Of a DNA stretch of 64,000 nt, positions 1 through 14,724 are shown piece after piece. Below the pieces are notes generated by a model, which saw only the letters and a program-made list of their open reading frames with translations, searched no databases and was not told the DNA's origin. Within the stretch, counting starts at the first letter, position 1. Every line of letters begins with the position of its first letter. Source of the stretch: Cucumis sativus (Eukaryota > Streptophyta > Magnoliopsida > Cucurbitales > Cucurbitaceae). The stretch lies in the NCBI RefSeq assembly GCF_000004075.3, contig NC_026660.2, forward strand, positions 21,393,498 through 21,457,497, written 5' to 3'. Position numbers and translations under genes: made by a program.

Positions 1-784
1 AACTTAGATTTTTTTTTTCGTGTCAAATGATTAGAGTATATTTGACAATCGAGTACTTGATGCTTTTAAAAACGTCAAATAACCCAATTTTTGTAGCAGT
101 GGCATGAATTTAGTTTAATCTTTAATGGCGCTAAGCAAGATGGATTGGTAATTCTTGATTTGGTCTCTGGCATCTTTTCCTTTTGACCTTTTCTTAAATT
201 TTTAATTGGAATTCAATAAATTAATCATTCTCAAGAGAGACTTTCGCTGCTTTTAAATGTCACAATATTTTGAAACCTAGAAGCTTAACGTAAACTCTAA
301 AGAATCCGTGGAAACATATGAGATGAAAATGTTTTGTTTGAGTTTAGCATTAATTTAGATTTTATTCTTGTTCATTAATCCATGTTAATTAGTTTTACTA
401 AACTAATTAGTTGTGGATTGAAATTGATTACAATGAATTTATTTGTTATGTGATAGAAAGAATACTAAAATACTTTCCGTTCCCACTTTAATTTCCTTAG
501 ACACTTTTGCATATTTCTTTTTAAATTAAAACATCTCTCATCAGCTAACAAATGGTGTAATGTCAAACCCATCCATTTTCGAATCTTGATTTTGAATCTT
601 GGATATATGGCGTTACATTTCTATCCTTAAAATTTTAAAAATCAACGGTTATTTTGATCCCTTAGTTTCAATCTAATTCTTTTAATTAATCAAATGGATA
701 GCATATGAAAAATGATAGCAATGACCAAAATTTTCAACCAAAAAAGAAAAAAAAAAAAAAAGAAGTTTTAGAGACTAATAAAGA

Positions 785-920
785 CATTAAAATTTCAACG
801 TTAATTTTCTTAAATTCTAGAAACTAAACAAAGACATGAAAACAACAATATACATTAAAATTTCATCGTCAATTTTCTTAAATGTTAGAAACTAAACTAA
901 GACGTGAAAACAACATTACA
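785..920. repeat. 68-bp tandem duplication
   Basis: A block beginning CATTAAAATTTCA at 785 is repeated at 853 with a few mismatches. Both copies continue through AATTTTCTTAAAT and AGAAACTAAAC to GTGAAAACAACA or ATGAAAACAACA. The period is 68 bp with two copies. No coding function is apparent. Confidence 0.7.
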
Positions 921-2679
921 TTAACTAGGCACCAATTGGTTCTATTGGCAACTATAGACCTAAATTTACATTGTTTAATTGATTTTACTTTTTCGATGCG
1001 TGAAACATATTGTAGGTCCGTAGCTAAGCTAGCTAGGGACTTATGGCGAATAGTTAAGGAGGACGTTATGATGATTTAGTCCATGGATAGGGCCTTGTAA
1101 GTCTGACATGTTGTCCTCGTAAAGTTTATTATTGTGTTGTAATTAAATTCAAGCATATGTATATGATTCATAACATGTTCTAAATTACTAAAACATGATT
1201 CAACAAGATTATGGAGATTTGTAAGTTTAATTGTTTAAACCATTTATAATCAAGATGGTATATGCTTCTTTTTTTTTAGTTTCAAATTGAAAAGACTCCT
1301 AATGAAAATATAAAATGAATAAATGAATGGATAGAAGGAGTGTTGCTTATCAATTTTTTAAAAGCAAATAGTTATCAAATTTGGATGGGACGAATGTTAG
1401 GTTGGAGAAAAGTGATTGTCAAAATTTTGATTGGAAATGGAAAGGCTAACAATTGTTTGACTTTATATAACAAATTTTGAACTTTTTTTCTCAAAAGAGA
1501 AATTTTGTTTTTAGGTTTACAATTAGTGGTTAAATATATATTTTGCTTTCTTCCATCTAAATCTTAATAAATTTATTCATAATTTCCAAATCTTAACAAA
1601 TGTGAATATATATATAAAATAATGTTTTATTTTAACTAAATTTTGGTTGGAGTGTATCAGATGTGCTTTACGTTATAATCCTTTGCAACTATTTTCACAA
1701 AATAGGTCATTTGTTATCTAACAAATATTTAGAAAAAAAAATGGAGAAAAATGCAACAAAGTTGATTATATAAACCTCGCTCTCTCAACAATATTCCATG
1801 ATATAAAAAATATGTGAAAATTGGTTGTCTTTCTTTGGTGGAACATCAAAATGTCGATATATTTTTTTAACATTTTTTAGTGTGTTTATTATATAGTATT
1901 TGGTGTCCTTTATATAAAATTTTTGGATTTGCCACTACTACCTACGAATTTAGTATAGGCTCATGGGTGCTTGAGCCCTCCTCAATTTTATCTAATATGT
2001 ATAAAGAAAACTAATTAATGTTTAATATTTGTAAGTAATTTAGTGATAACTGTGCTTGTTAGCCCCTCTTCCAACTTGTGTTTAAGTCTTACATGTTATT
2101 TGTTCTCTAGATTATAACTCAAAGCTCTCTCAATAAATTTTCTGAATCTATCACCGTCCATTGGTATATTTATAAATTTCCTAAGGAAAAAATATTTGGA
2201 CTATAGGGTTGTTTACAAATATAAAAAAAATTAATATTTTATTTATAAATAGATCGGATATTATCACTCATGTGATAGCATAAACATTATAAGATGTTTA
2301 TCACCGTTTATTATAAATAGAAATTTTATTATATACGTAAATATGTAAAAAGTTTTGAATGCATGTTTTTGAGAAATAAAAAGAATATGGTATTTATAAA
2401 CATTCAATGTATGAAGACATGAAAGTTTAAAATTTAAAAGAAAATTACGAAAAAGTGTGTATCACTACGTTGACGAGATAATGGTAAAAGTTGAATGTTA
2501 AAGTGTGTTAAACAATCCAATAACTTAACCTAAACTCCTCTAGAAGTATACTTTAGCTTTTGGTCCAATCACATTTATCCAATTCAACTTTGATGGGCAG
2601 GAAAATTTAAAAGCAAAATTAATAGATTCTTCATTTTTTTTTTTTAAGGAAAACTTCGATTTATGCGTTTGAGTTTTGA

Positions 2680-3030
2680 AATCTTATATCAATTTAAATC
2701 TTACACTAATAATTGTATCAATTTAAATTTTAGATTTGGATAATTATATCAATTTAGAGTAAATTTAAATTAATAATTGTATCAATTTAAATCTTAAACT
2801 AATAATTGTATCAATTTAAATTTTAAACTTTCGTAGTTATATCAATTTAGATCGAAAAACTTAAGGTTTAAATTTATACATATATGTTTAGAATTTAAAT
2901 TGATGAATTTATGAATATTTAGAATTTAAATTGATAAAAAATCCATAAAATTCAAGGTTTAAATTGCTACAATTATTAGTTCATGCTTTAAATGAATACA
3001 TACTCAAAAGTTCAACGGTATAAATTGATA
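2680..3030. repeat. Degenerate ATCAATTTAAAT repeat block
   Basis: The motif ATCAATTTAAAT or its complement recurs roughly every 30-35 bp. It is interleaved with CTAATAATTGT and TTAAACT variants, and the orientation of the motif changes partway through. This looks like a decayed local AT-rich repeat array, and I see no gene in it. Confidence 0.55.
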
Positions 3031-4908
3031 TTTACCCTATTTTTACACTGTTGAATAAAAACATACCCAATAAAGTTGCACTTAATCTCACTTCTAAGAT
3101 TAGAAGTGGTTGGAATTTTTGAAGTTGTTTCATTCCAGCGATTAAACGTATAAATTATTAAGCAAATAGTCTTTACTAACCAATTACCATGAAAATCAAA
3201 CATCCCAAGTTAGAGAAATAATAGATTAATGAAATCCATAACACAAAAAGATTTTTATATATATGAAAGAAACGACATTGGGGGGGGGGGGGTGGTGTTT
3301 GAAAAAGGTAAAGGTCAAATGTGTTTAGCTGAATGATTGTTATATAATAAATTGACATTGTAGTATACAATTCCTTGTGAGACTTGGAGATTCAACAAGT
3401 GTTGCACTGAGATTAGAGAGTTCTTTACGTTTTGGGTTTGGCAAAATAAAGACTTTCTTAACCCAAAAAATAACAACCCTTGCCGGTAAGTTTGAAGTTA
3501 GATTTGGGAATTTGTTTTAATTAATTTTTTTAAAAAAATTAAGGTTGCTAATCCATAAACTTCATACCATAATTAAGTTGGATAAATGGTGTTACCCTGT
3601 CTAGGAGCAAATTGATTTTTACTTTTAAATAGACAAATGAATATCACGTTTTTTTGTGTGTTTTCAATTCTTTTTTCTTTTTTTTTTTTACAATTGACAA
3701 ATCAAATTAGCACTGTTCATTAAACCAACAAAATTTGACTTTCCTATTGCGTTTTGAAATTGCAATTGGTAAGCAAATAAGAATTCTGCGAAGGGCACGC
3801 AAGCAAAACATGATTATTTTGTACGCAAAACTGGAAAATAGTTTACTCTAATGCATATTTGTGTTTGAGAAATTTTAAGATGCCTTAGTTGAAATTTCAA
3901 ATCACTTCTTACTCGAATTAATTATAATGGTTAGACTATTCATTAGAATCTAAGTCAAGGTATGATCAAAGCTACATCTCTACAGACTAACCATAAGTAC
4001 ATCCAATTGGAATCATAAGTTTAGCTTATGAACTTTGATGTTTGTATCTATTTGGTTGTTAACTTTTAATTTTGGGTCAGTTTCTAACAAAATCAAACTT
4101 TTCTAAGGAAAATTATTAGTCTATTGGATACAAATTTAATTTGTGTCAAATATAACTTAAAAGTGCTATATTTGCAAATAAGTTTAACTCATTTTGATAT
4201 ATTTTAAAAAAAAATTAGCTCATTTTGTTATATTTGAAAACTTGATTATAAAGTTGTTAATCTAAACATAAATTAGTTAAGGAATTACACTCCATCACCG
4301 CTCGCCACCAACCTTCAACATAAACATACAAGCTGATGCAATTTGCAGATGGATGCATGAATGATATAATAGGGATTAGGGAAATTGTGTTGGTGGAGAA
4401 TGTTAGTCAAGAAACTAACAAATTTACACTTACCAACAGGATATTGTTTGGTAAGCCCAACAGAAATCATTGAATTATAGTCTAATGGGCTGTGAAAGGA
4501 TCGGTTCATGGATGCTAGCAGTAAACTGCTTAAAAAAACAAAAGATGTTAAGAAAAGGAACGATTAAAAAAGAGAGAGAGAAAAAAATAGGAATGATTAT
4601 ATTTGTATACTAATAATTTTCAGTAGAACAGTGGGTTCAATTCAAAATGGGACTCCCGGGAATAATAATCAAAACATAAATTAAAATCAAAAGGAACTTG
4701 GCACTATTTCAAGTCTGGAAGGGTGATTGCTATGTACTTTTCTCTACTAATCTATCTCTTATCTCAATGTCCTACCTACCCTACCACTTTCTAAGTTGGT
4801 TTGCTACTTATATTTTGCTCCTATCTTCCCGCTGTATCTACACAAAATATCCTAAGCTATTTAAAAAGTTGAAGTCATATATACCTGAGGTAAAGAATAA
4901 ATACTGCC

Positions 4909-7900
4909 TCAGCAGAAAAACATGGAGCCGTTAACATCGTCGTGCAGCCGTGGAAGTTCTGGAATCGATAGACTTCCCAATGAAGTAACACCTCCTCGTT
5001 CGGAGGAGGTTTCAGACAGTTCCTCAAACTTAATAAACTGGCTCATCTGTGCTGCAGCAAGATGCGCATAACATATTGGTGCAGCTGAAATATGCAACGG
5101 GAATGAGATAATAGTTGGATCAGGAAAATGGATTAAAGATTGGATTAGATTGTGTTGAGAATTTTTCTAGAGAATAAATCAGGCATATAACTAAATTACC
5201 AATTGAAAGTGCGGTTGTGCTCCTTTGATACCTGAACAACATATCAAGATTATAAAATGTATTAATAACGAATGTGATGGCTAATCGCAAGAATTTTATA
5301 AAGAGCTGGTAAATTTAGAGAAATTGTATACTTACACGTATGAAAGTGAATGAACAAAATTTTGAAGATCATCAGGAGAAAAACCTATTTCATCGAGCAG
5401 GACATGGTAGTGTGCTGGCCTTGACGTGCCCTGTTATTAATACAAGAATCAAAATAAGAGATAATAAAATGGAATAGCAAAACTAACCTTAGCTACTTAC
5501 TGAATGCCTTCATTGATAAAAAATAAATAAAAACAAACCATAAAATGAGTAGAGGTGTCGTAATATTTCAATGCCAACATGTTAGAATTTTCTTCCTTTA
5601 AAAGAATAGAATTACATATTACTAAAGGAACTTACGATCATTCCCGCATGAGCACACATGTAGAAGTCGTAATTTTTTGGATGTACAACTTTCGTGTCAA
5701 CAACCGTTCCTACAAAGAGAGTATCAACACAACTGGAATAAGGAGAATATTAGTGAACAATTTTTAAACCAATTTTAGAAACCAACCAGGTGGAACATTT
5801 TCAGAGGCACCAGGTAGAAAAAATCTTGTATGGTGATTTTTTTGTGCTATAATAACCGTGAACTTTGGAATGTTAACCTCTCCAAGATGTTGGTAAGCCT
5901 GCAGTAAAATGAACATCTCAGTATCTGGTATTACATTGACGACTGACCCCAGGACAAACAAAATTTGCCCACGGTTAAAATAAAAGTTTGCCACGCCATT
6001 TTGCTGAATAGTGACAAATGTCATCGACATTCTTAGGAGCCATACGCACTGTGTAGAAACATAACATGCGCTGGTCATTTAGAAAAGTACATCCAATTTT
6101 TTACCAGCTCAGAGGAATTAGGGAACATATTTGTAGACATAAAGTACCTTGACTATTTGATCCAACTCAATGTTCAAAACTTGATTAAATTGAGATTCAC
6201 TAACTCCGTCTCTGAGAGAAATAAAATCTCGAGTAAGGGAAGGACTCAAAGAAACGAAGAATAAGAACATGATTATAAACAAGCTACTTAACCACCATGG
6301 TCCTACCTAAAGACAACAATCTGAGTTGGTTTGCGGCCCTTGCTGGTGCTATAGAAATCTAAAAGCAATTCTCTGCATCACAAAAGACGAGCATTTAATT
6401 AGTAAAATATTTAACACTATTCCTCAAAAATGTATGATGGATATTACACAAACTAATGAATTGACGGTAAGATATGTTTAACCAAAAAATTCGGGAGATC
6501 ATTTAGAGAATTATGAGTGAAAATTCTACTATATTGTCTAGTTGTATGAATATCAACATTTCTTTTATTGAAAAAACAAAGGTCTTCCTGGTGAAAAATA
6601 GCTGACAATGAAAAATACCTAATGATACCATCATCCTTGCCATTCTCCAGAGGCTTAAATAGAGCATCAATCATTTCCACCTTAGGCGACTGGGTCCGTA
6701 CAGCTGCTCTATACCTTGATATCAAAGGCCAGGATCTGGATCCAACAACCTAAGATCCATAAGTAAGACCAACTGTTAACTGGCTTGCAAATAAGTTAAT
6801 ATCAAATAACAAAGTAACAAATATTATAGTTACTGCAGCAATGGATGGAACATCTGATCGTCCAGGAGACCCATGAGACACATCCATTCCCAAGATCAAC
6901 GTTGGAGTATCTTTTATCAATGGAACACATGATGCATGCTCAATGGCCAACAATGAGTTTATACCTCCCAGCTAAAAGGAAAGAAAAAGGAATTAGGAAA
7001 AGGAAACTAACATAAAAATGATTTAGTAAGTAGAGCTGCTCAAAGTTTTACCTTGGAGTTAATCTTAAGAAGTACATTAGTAATGTACTGATCATTAATT
7101 TTAGTGGGGGAAATGCACTGTGTAAAAATCCCAAAGTCGCACAAACACTTTTTCTTCCAGGGTCCTTTCACAACACAAACGGAAAGAAAGAATGAGTTGC
7201 TTAAGAGTAAACAACCCAATCAAAATAATGACATGAGAGTAAAAATGCAAGTTAACAGTGCCAAAGTCATATGGACGCTTCTTCTCAGTTCCTTTTCCAA
7301 ACAGACAACATATTGCATGAATGATCAGGATCTAAAGAAAATAATATATGAGGAAAAAAAATCAGACCGTAAATATTCGAATTTTTCTTTTCTGGGAGGA
7401 CACAAAGAATAAACATTGGTGCATCTGACATTTTTGCCATCATCTGTTCGAACATATTTTCCACCCTGTCAACAGGGCTGGCTCTTCTAGAATGCTGGTC
7501 TTCCTCAATCAAGGTAATTGGTCTTTCAATATGCTGCAAATATATGTACAAGAGTCCAATAAGACAGACATTACAATAGAAAGGATTATTTCGTCAAAGC
7601 ATGCAGCATATGAATGTACAAGAGTAATAGAAAGAAAACGATGCAACATAATGCATGGTCTATTAAACTTACAATTCCTTTATTTCTTCCACAATTTATA
7701 AGTTCACGTGATATGTGGCTAATATCACAACGTGCCGAGAAATTGACAACAATCCAACGGTTAATGCGAGTGGGATTCAGAAGTGTCTGCAGAAGGAAAG
7801 AAATTATCTTACATTAAATCCAAATACAAAGACTAAAAAGAAATCCATTGATTAGAAAAAGACGTGCATAAATTCTGATAATATATTAATATCACATTTC

Positions 7901-10257
7901 CCTCCCTAGAACTGCAAATAGTTTCAGGCATACCTTGTTATTAAAGTTCCACCGTCCATTACGTGGAATACAATCATCACTTCTACCAACCTTTAACTGA
8001 AAATCAATATTATTTATCAAGGCAGAACAAAGATTGTTGTAACAAGGATGGCACTATAAATCTTTCTCATCCACTAAAGCATAGGCAAATTTACCTTTGG
8101 AGATTCGAGTACACGACCATCAAGCTGTGTCAGTTGTCTATCAATTTTTACTCCACACTGAGCTAACACTGGATCTTCATCGTATCGATAATTTTTCAAA
8201 GCCTGCCAGATAAATCTCCGTAAATAAGTGCATATCTGAGAATGAAAATTGTATGATTTCAAATTTTGAGAAGAACTTACATCAGTAACAATTTTTATTT
8301 TTTCTTGAGGCTTCTGCCTTGATTTCTCTACCAAAGATGCTCTTTGCATTGAAGACAAAGCTTTTGTGTACCGTTGAAGTGAAACAAGTGAGCACAACTA
8401 AAAGTCCCCCCAAAAGAAGAAATAATGTTAAACATTTCTAAAATAATATCATCGTGAAAAATCAATATTACTTTTAAGCACAACAATTTCTTCAAACCTC
8501 CAAAGGTATATAAGTTGGTCGTTTAGGTTTCCCAACATCTAGACATGGCAAATAAGCAGAATGAGTCAGTTCAATGCCACAGTGTCTGACAAAGTATTCA
8601 TAAACAGTAATATCAACCATCTCCCCATCAGTGCTGCCATTATTCTTCAGTTTCATGGAAAAACTAGGACAAAAGAAAAGATGGAAGGTTAGAATCTTTC
8701 AAAAAGAAAAAAAAGGTAGCAGAAATTTGCTTTCCAGTTAGTTTCGTACAACAATGACCTACAATTGTTGGTTACAAGGCTTTTCACTTAAACCAATGAT
8801 TTTAAATTCCATGTTCCGATGTCTTGCCTTGACTCTCAAATTCTTTAACATTTTTTTTGCCTGAACATTAGCAAAAACAAGAATGAAAGAGATGTTACAG
8901 AGAAAGAAGTGCAGCACTAAAATTGAGAACTGAATAATGTACTGGTCAGTCCTCTACCTTCCCCCAATCAATATAGCGTGGTTCCCGTACATTCTGATTT
9001 GCTATTAGGAAATCAATAACTGGCCCAGGCTTCAGGATCATTGTGGTAGAAACATCTGCAAAAAGATACAGAAGATATCATATTGATGATGAATGGCATA
9101 TGACGTACAAAAGAAAAAGAATAATAGTGAACAAAAGTATTACCCATATTCAATGATAATCCATCCTGTGCCAACCTAAAGCTAGAATGGAATCCCCGTA
9201 CTCCTGTTACCCCTCCTCCTACATCAGCAAAGTTCCTTGAGTCATCATGAAAGAACGACTGCCTTACCAAAAGGCATCCCCTACATTATCAACAAGACGT
9301 TGTGAAGATATTAGATGACAAACATAACCAAAAGGCATCCCCTATATACGTCTGTGTGTGTGTGCGTGAGTGAGTGTGAGACAGAGAGAAAGAGTTAGCT
9401 TAGGACACAATAGAACCCAATTACCGGTTAGCTGCTTGCTGCCGCAGGATAATGTCAAGCACTCTTAATGCATCCTGAGTGCTGCCATTATCTTCCTCTG
9501 ATCCCTTGAGGGCAGTAAAAATGGACTTCATTGGAATTTTAGTAGCAAAGCTTAGCTCAATCTTAAAAGTCTTCGACTGAGAACTACGCTTAAACCTCTT
9601 TCCAGTCCGATTTGGGCTCCCACTTCCCCCAGAGCTACCTGTTTCTCTGTATCAGAAGTACTGTAAGATATAAACGAGAGAAATATAATTACTTGGGAGG
9701 AATATGAAATGATATATGGACGTACATTTTTGCACAGAATCCCTCTAGCACCACAGAGAACTCAAGCTTTTTTTGTGGCAGGGGACCAATGGTGTAAAGA
9801 CATTTTTCTCCATCGTATGCAAACCTTTTATTAGCAAGTTCAGTAGAGTAAGTTTGATAAAGTTTATCCATCAATTTCCGCCCAATGTCCTTCCCTTCAA
9901 CGGGCCTGCCATCTTCATAGCATATTGAAACCTGCAAGCCAAAAGCAACAATAAATATAAATATTAAGCGCAAGGGGAGTAATAGCACCAATAAATGAAA
10001 GGCAACTAGGAAGAGATAATTAGAAGAAAAATCCATACAGCGTATTGATAGAAAACTAAATCTGGAGCATTAAGAGATACTCTGAAGTGGTTAGTGAGCA
10101 AAGGAATGCGTCTCCCTTTACTTCCTACACCACGTCTACTCATGATCGTATACTGAGGCATTGCTTTTTCTGGCTTCATATCAGGAGGTAGAGATGGCTC
10201 TAGGGGCAAAGGAGAGGTTTCGCTCATTTTCCCTTCGGTATTAGTTATGTTAACCAT
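4909..10257 (-). CDS. AGO6: ARGONAUTE 6-type protein (RdDM effector)
   Basis: Argonaute that should load 24-nt siRNAs and guide DNA methylation in the nucleus. Twenty-two coding exons were reconstructed: 10257-10039, 9931-9726, 9646-9425, 9280-9147, 9055-8958, 8860-8763, 8663-8498, 8397-8281, 8202-8095, 7996-7934, 7786-7673, 7533-7368, 7164-7052, 6971-6834, 6749-6619, 6372-6307, 6211-6148, 5898-5787, 5709-5636, 5430-5336, 5231-5200, 5084-4909. All have GT-AG borders and all phases close, giving 903 residues, normal for the AGO4/6/9 clade. Order is N-terminal, PAZ, MID, PIWI. The PIWI triad is visible: D638 in [11 protein letters not shown]721 in [10 protein letters not shown]853 in CYAHLAAAQ. 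The protein ends in [28 protein letters not shown] and [17 protein letters not shown] fit AGO6 better than AGO4 (comparison from memory). An upstream non-coding exon is likely. Confidence 0.95.
9350..9395. repeat. GT/GA microsatellite in AGO6 intron
   Basis: A run of GT dinucleotides grades into GAGTGAGTGTGAGACAGAGA inside the third AGO6 intron, between the exons ending at 9425 and beginning at 9280. It is a simple sequence repeat and is not coding. Confidence 0.7.
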
Positions 10258-10990
10258 CTTTTAAACTAAAAGGAAAACCTGGAGCAGCAGTGAACGAACA
10301 TAAATTAACAACTTATAAACAACATAATATCCTTCACCAAACACACAAGTTGAGAACATCTTAAGAACTTGGCAATGCTATAACATCTCAATGTGTCTAA
10401 CACAAGTCAATAGATAACAAAACAGAAGGAAAAAACAAAGACAGTGTAGACTAAAGCAACAGAACTCGAACAAAATTCATGAGTGTTCCAATGAAAGAGC
10501 TCCATCGGTTGATATAAAAGCAAGAGAATCATACAATAAACCAAAACATCCATCCAGCAACAGATATCGTGCCACATGATCCAAAGGCTCGGGAGTCCAG
10601 TTAACAAACAACAGAATTCAGGCCGCTAAACATAATAGACAAGAAGAATCTAATAAATCAAAGCAATGCACCATAACTCGAAGAAAACAGAAATCGCAGT
10701 AGTATATTGCATGAAAAGGAAGAAAACATCCATCGCATTCGGAAACAATGCAGCAAAATACACAGAGAAAAAACCACTGGAAAATTCTGAATTCGATCGA
10801 AACCAGTAAACACGAAGAGCAGCGACAAAAGAAAATGGGTCAAAACAAAGTCAAACAAAAAAACGGAAAGAGAGGAATGGCATACCAGTAACAGAGAAGA
10901 TGGATGAAGCAAAGATTAAAGAAAAGAGATGAAGAAGAGAAAAACCTGAAGAAATCGGAAGTCCGTTTAGGGTTTTTGAGAGGAAGAATA
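10258..10990 (-). other. AGO6 5' UTR with probable leader intron
   Basis: On the minus strand a CTTCAG|GTTTTT donor lies at 10946/10945. Candidate acceptors end at 10279 (GCTCCAG) or 10266 (CTTTTAG), just before the ATG at 10257. The first non-coding exon would therefore start somewhere above 10946. Splicing of the leader is inferred from these sites and the absence of any coding extension. No transcript evidence is available here. Confidence 0.45.
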
Positions 10991-13900
10991 GAATTTGGGG
11001 GAGACAAAGAGTAAGAGTGGTATTGGGTATTCTGAAGTGGCTGTAATGGCTTCAGAGGAAGACGAAGCGCGCGAGAGGGAAAAGAAAATAGGCAGTGTTC
11101 ATTTTGGAAGGAAATTTTTGGAGCCTTTTCTTTTTATTTTATTTGATTTGAGCGACGGGGAAGGAATACAGTACGGTCAGGAAGATGGTTTATATCCGTA
11201 CGTGGAGATTTTTGTACTCATCAAGCCGTATATCTGAATGGACGGATTTCGTCTTTCGGATTCAACGGTGGTGATTTGCTGGTTTAGTGTAGTCCTGGTG
11301 TAGATGTACGATTGTAGTTGCCGTCCGGAAGAGTTAATTTTCAAAAGTTATTCCATCACATTCGCAAAATTTTCAAAAAATATAAATACAGTATTCAAAA
11401 AGTTTTGAGAAAAATTTTATTTCTTTCCTTTTTATTGTTTTTTTAATTCTTATTTTGTATTTATCTTTAATTTGATTGGTCGAATTTGATCATTTTCAAG
11501 ATAAAATTATTTAGATTTGATTTTTACTTATTCGGTTTTAGATTCTAATTTTATTTTATTATTTATATTAGTTTTTTAAATGTCATGACTTTTTATACTT
11601 TAAATTATAACTATTTTATAATATAAAGACTAAAAATGTTCTTCATTTTATTAGTAAATAAAAATTATGAAATATTATTCGGAACTTCGAACTGTCTGGA
11701 GTAAAGATTATTAAAAATTATAATAATTAATTTATGTTATGAAAAATACTATCTAAAATTTTTGTAAATATAGAAAATTTGTCAAAACTATATGTAAATT
11801 ATTTTCGGACTTTGTTGATATTTTATCATTTGTATAAATATATTGTGATTTTTTATTATATTTAAAAAGAAGAAGAAAAGTCATATTTTAAAACCTAAAT
11901 TTATCATTTACGTGTAGATTGTTTTTTTTTTAATCAAATTTGTAACTTTTGTATCAAAATTTAATAATTGACCTGGATTTGTTTCAAATTTGTTTTCTAT
12001 TTTACTTTTTTCATTAAAAAAATGTTTGATTTTATTATAAAATGATGGAGATTTTCAATATACTTATATATCAATTTAACGAGACATTTACAAGATGCAG
12101 TTCAAATTAGTATTAAAATACTTCAAAGAAATGCTTCAATAATCGAAATTGTACATCCAATATTCAAAAGCAATACCAATTTAAGTTTATTTTCACATTT
12201 TTTTCTTTTGTTATTTTAATAAAAAACTTAGATGTTGATTGTATAATATAACATTTGAAGGTTCATGAATCATACTCTAAAACATGCATTAAAATTTAAA
12301 TTTATAATAAGATGCAAATATATCTTTAATTATGGGAAATGGATATAGTACATATAGGTGATGGCACACATGTGTTTGTGTGTGTATATATATATATCAT
12401 TAGATAGTATATATATCATTATTATAAATCCCATACCTAGATGGTATGATCTTTATTTATATAGTAAAAATAAATTGATTTTTTATCTTCCCTCTGCCTC
12501 TCTATTCCCCTACTTCTTAATTTGTGGCAATTAAAGCGAGTATGAGATTTTTTAGGATGAAACTATTATTCTTCAATGAAAATTATTGTGCCTGAAAAAT
12601 CATTATTTACCTATAATTATATTAAAACATACGTAAATAGTAAAAATATTCGTTTACACGTGGATATATCCGATAATTCTAAACTCAATTTCATATTGAA
12701 TATTTAATATTTATGGATATCTTTAACATCTTTTATAAACATTCATAAAAACATAGTATATTTAGTTCAATTCGAGTATGAATACCGACAAAAATATTCA
12801 CATCTCATATAAATAAATTTTATAAATTTGGTGACGTTCAATATCAATATACTCGTAAATTGAAACATTGATGCTAATATATGTTAAGTGATGCAATATT
12901 AATTAAATTATACTTTTATCTATTAACTCGAATCTTAGATCAATTGATAATTTAAGATCGTATCAAGTTTGTGAAATATTTATATAATATATAATTAAAT
13001 TTACTTTCGCCGATTAAAATTTTTGGTCAAACACTGTCACGTCCAAGAAATCATACTGTATTAAAGTTCCTATATATATTTCTTTTTTGTTGTTGATTCA
13101 ATAAATTTGGATCATAGCTTAGGACTATAATATAAAAGGTGGCAGAGAATTTGTGAATGAGAAAGTGAGTGGTGATGAGTGAACAGATCACGTGCAATGT
13201 CACATGCGGAGGTTCATTTGTGTTTTTGAATTGTGATATCAAAACAAATAAATAAAAGCCAAACGGTGAACATTATTATCATTACTATTATTATTGTTAT
13301 TATAACTTTGGTTATTAAACTTTAATATTGCATAATAATTTGTTTTAAAACTATTCACATGGAAATTCAACATAAATTTAACGGGGAGAGTTGCACCTCG
13401 ATTTCTTAAAATTAGTATTGAAAAAGGTTTGTATCTTCAAAAGTTGGCCGATTTCAAAGATTAACAATTCTAAGACTATGATAATCACTTATTGTTACAT
13501 TGTGTAGTATTTTATAATTCTCAATTCAACAATATTTTAAAATCACTATTACCGTATATTTACTATTTTACATTCTTTATCTTTTTACTTTTTTCTGATG
13601 CGTTTATAAGGCAAAAATGTTGGGAGGAAAATTGTGTACTTAGTACACGAGTTCCTTTAATCCAGTTACAACCCACGTGGTTGGAAACTGGTCAAAGTTA
13701 TGACAGGAGTCATGTATCGAATACAGTACTTTTATCCACAACATTTATTTATTTATTATTACTATTTTAATAATAGAGCGTAGAACCACTAATTTAACAA
13801 TTATTTTTAAAAAATCAAAACTTTGTTACTTATTTTAAAGAATGTATCACTTATTTTAAAAATTACAACTTTTAAGCTTAATTTGTTATAAGTAGTTGAA

Positions 13901-14724
13901 AATGCACATGTTAAATAGAAATTCTATAACTTTTTTAAAAATAAAATTCGAGATTCGATGACGTAAAGCAACGTGATTTCTTAAAAATATATTATTACGA
14001 AAGAAAGAAAAAACAAAGTTTATAAATTAGAAATAAAAATAAAAACCATAAGTTTGTAAATCAATCCTTATTCTATAATTTAATTTATAATTTAAAATTC
14101 AAATTATATGACAGTATTTTCATTTCAGAATACAAACTTCAATTAGCTAAGTGTATCTTTAAAAATACATAAAAAAACAAAATATTGAAATCACTGATTT
14201 AGCTCATTACTCAAGGTTGACGTGATTAATACACAATAGAAAAATCCACCTTTGACATTATTATTTATAGAAAAGTATAATTCAAATTTGAAAGTAATAT
14301 GATAATTATATAATAATATAGAAAATTTTTAAAAATAAAAAAAATCGACAAATTATTTACCGTACATGACAAAATTTTAATTCAAGCAAAAAAAATGGAT
14401 AACCAAAATTTTAACCTAAATCCAAATATCCATTTTTTTTCTATGGAATGTAAATATCTTTTTCTCGTTTTTTAATTTATGTAAATTCTCCAATTATATA
14501 TGGCAAAATATCTGAAGTGTTTAAGTATATATGCTAAGTCATGTTAGAATACTTTTACAACAACATAATAATTAAAAAAAAAATCAATTGACCTATTTAC
14601 ATAATTTAAGAGGCTTACCTAAATTTGTAGTTTTCCAAAATTCACACTAGAAAAAGAAAAAATGAAAAAAGAGATAGGAAGGGCCAAGCGAGCAGAGGAA
14701 AGGCTTAGCTTGGGCCACAGGCAC

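Larger units (their letters stand above)
1..4600. other. AT-rich intergenic region, no gene seen
   Basis: The longest open frames are about 65 codons and show no recognisable protein. The stretch holds poly-A and poly-T runs, a 68-bp tandem duplication near 785, a degenerate AT-rich repeat block near 2680-3030 and a run of 13 G at 3280-3292. A short stretch near 1945-1985 shares a motif with 28170-28205 in the opposite orientation. It lies downstream of the AGO6 gene, so the last few hundred bases before 4909 are probably its 3' UTR. Confidence 0.6.

Noticed and set aside
10995..11237. Plus-strand 80-codon frame upstream of AGO6
   Set aside because: It lies in the AGO6 promoter/5' UTR region, has a charged low-complexity start and no recognisable domain.
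13492..13770. Plus-strand 92-codon frame in the gene desert
   Set aside because: No domain or family match and AT-rich composition at both ends; probably chance.
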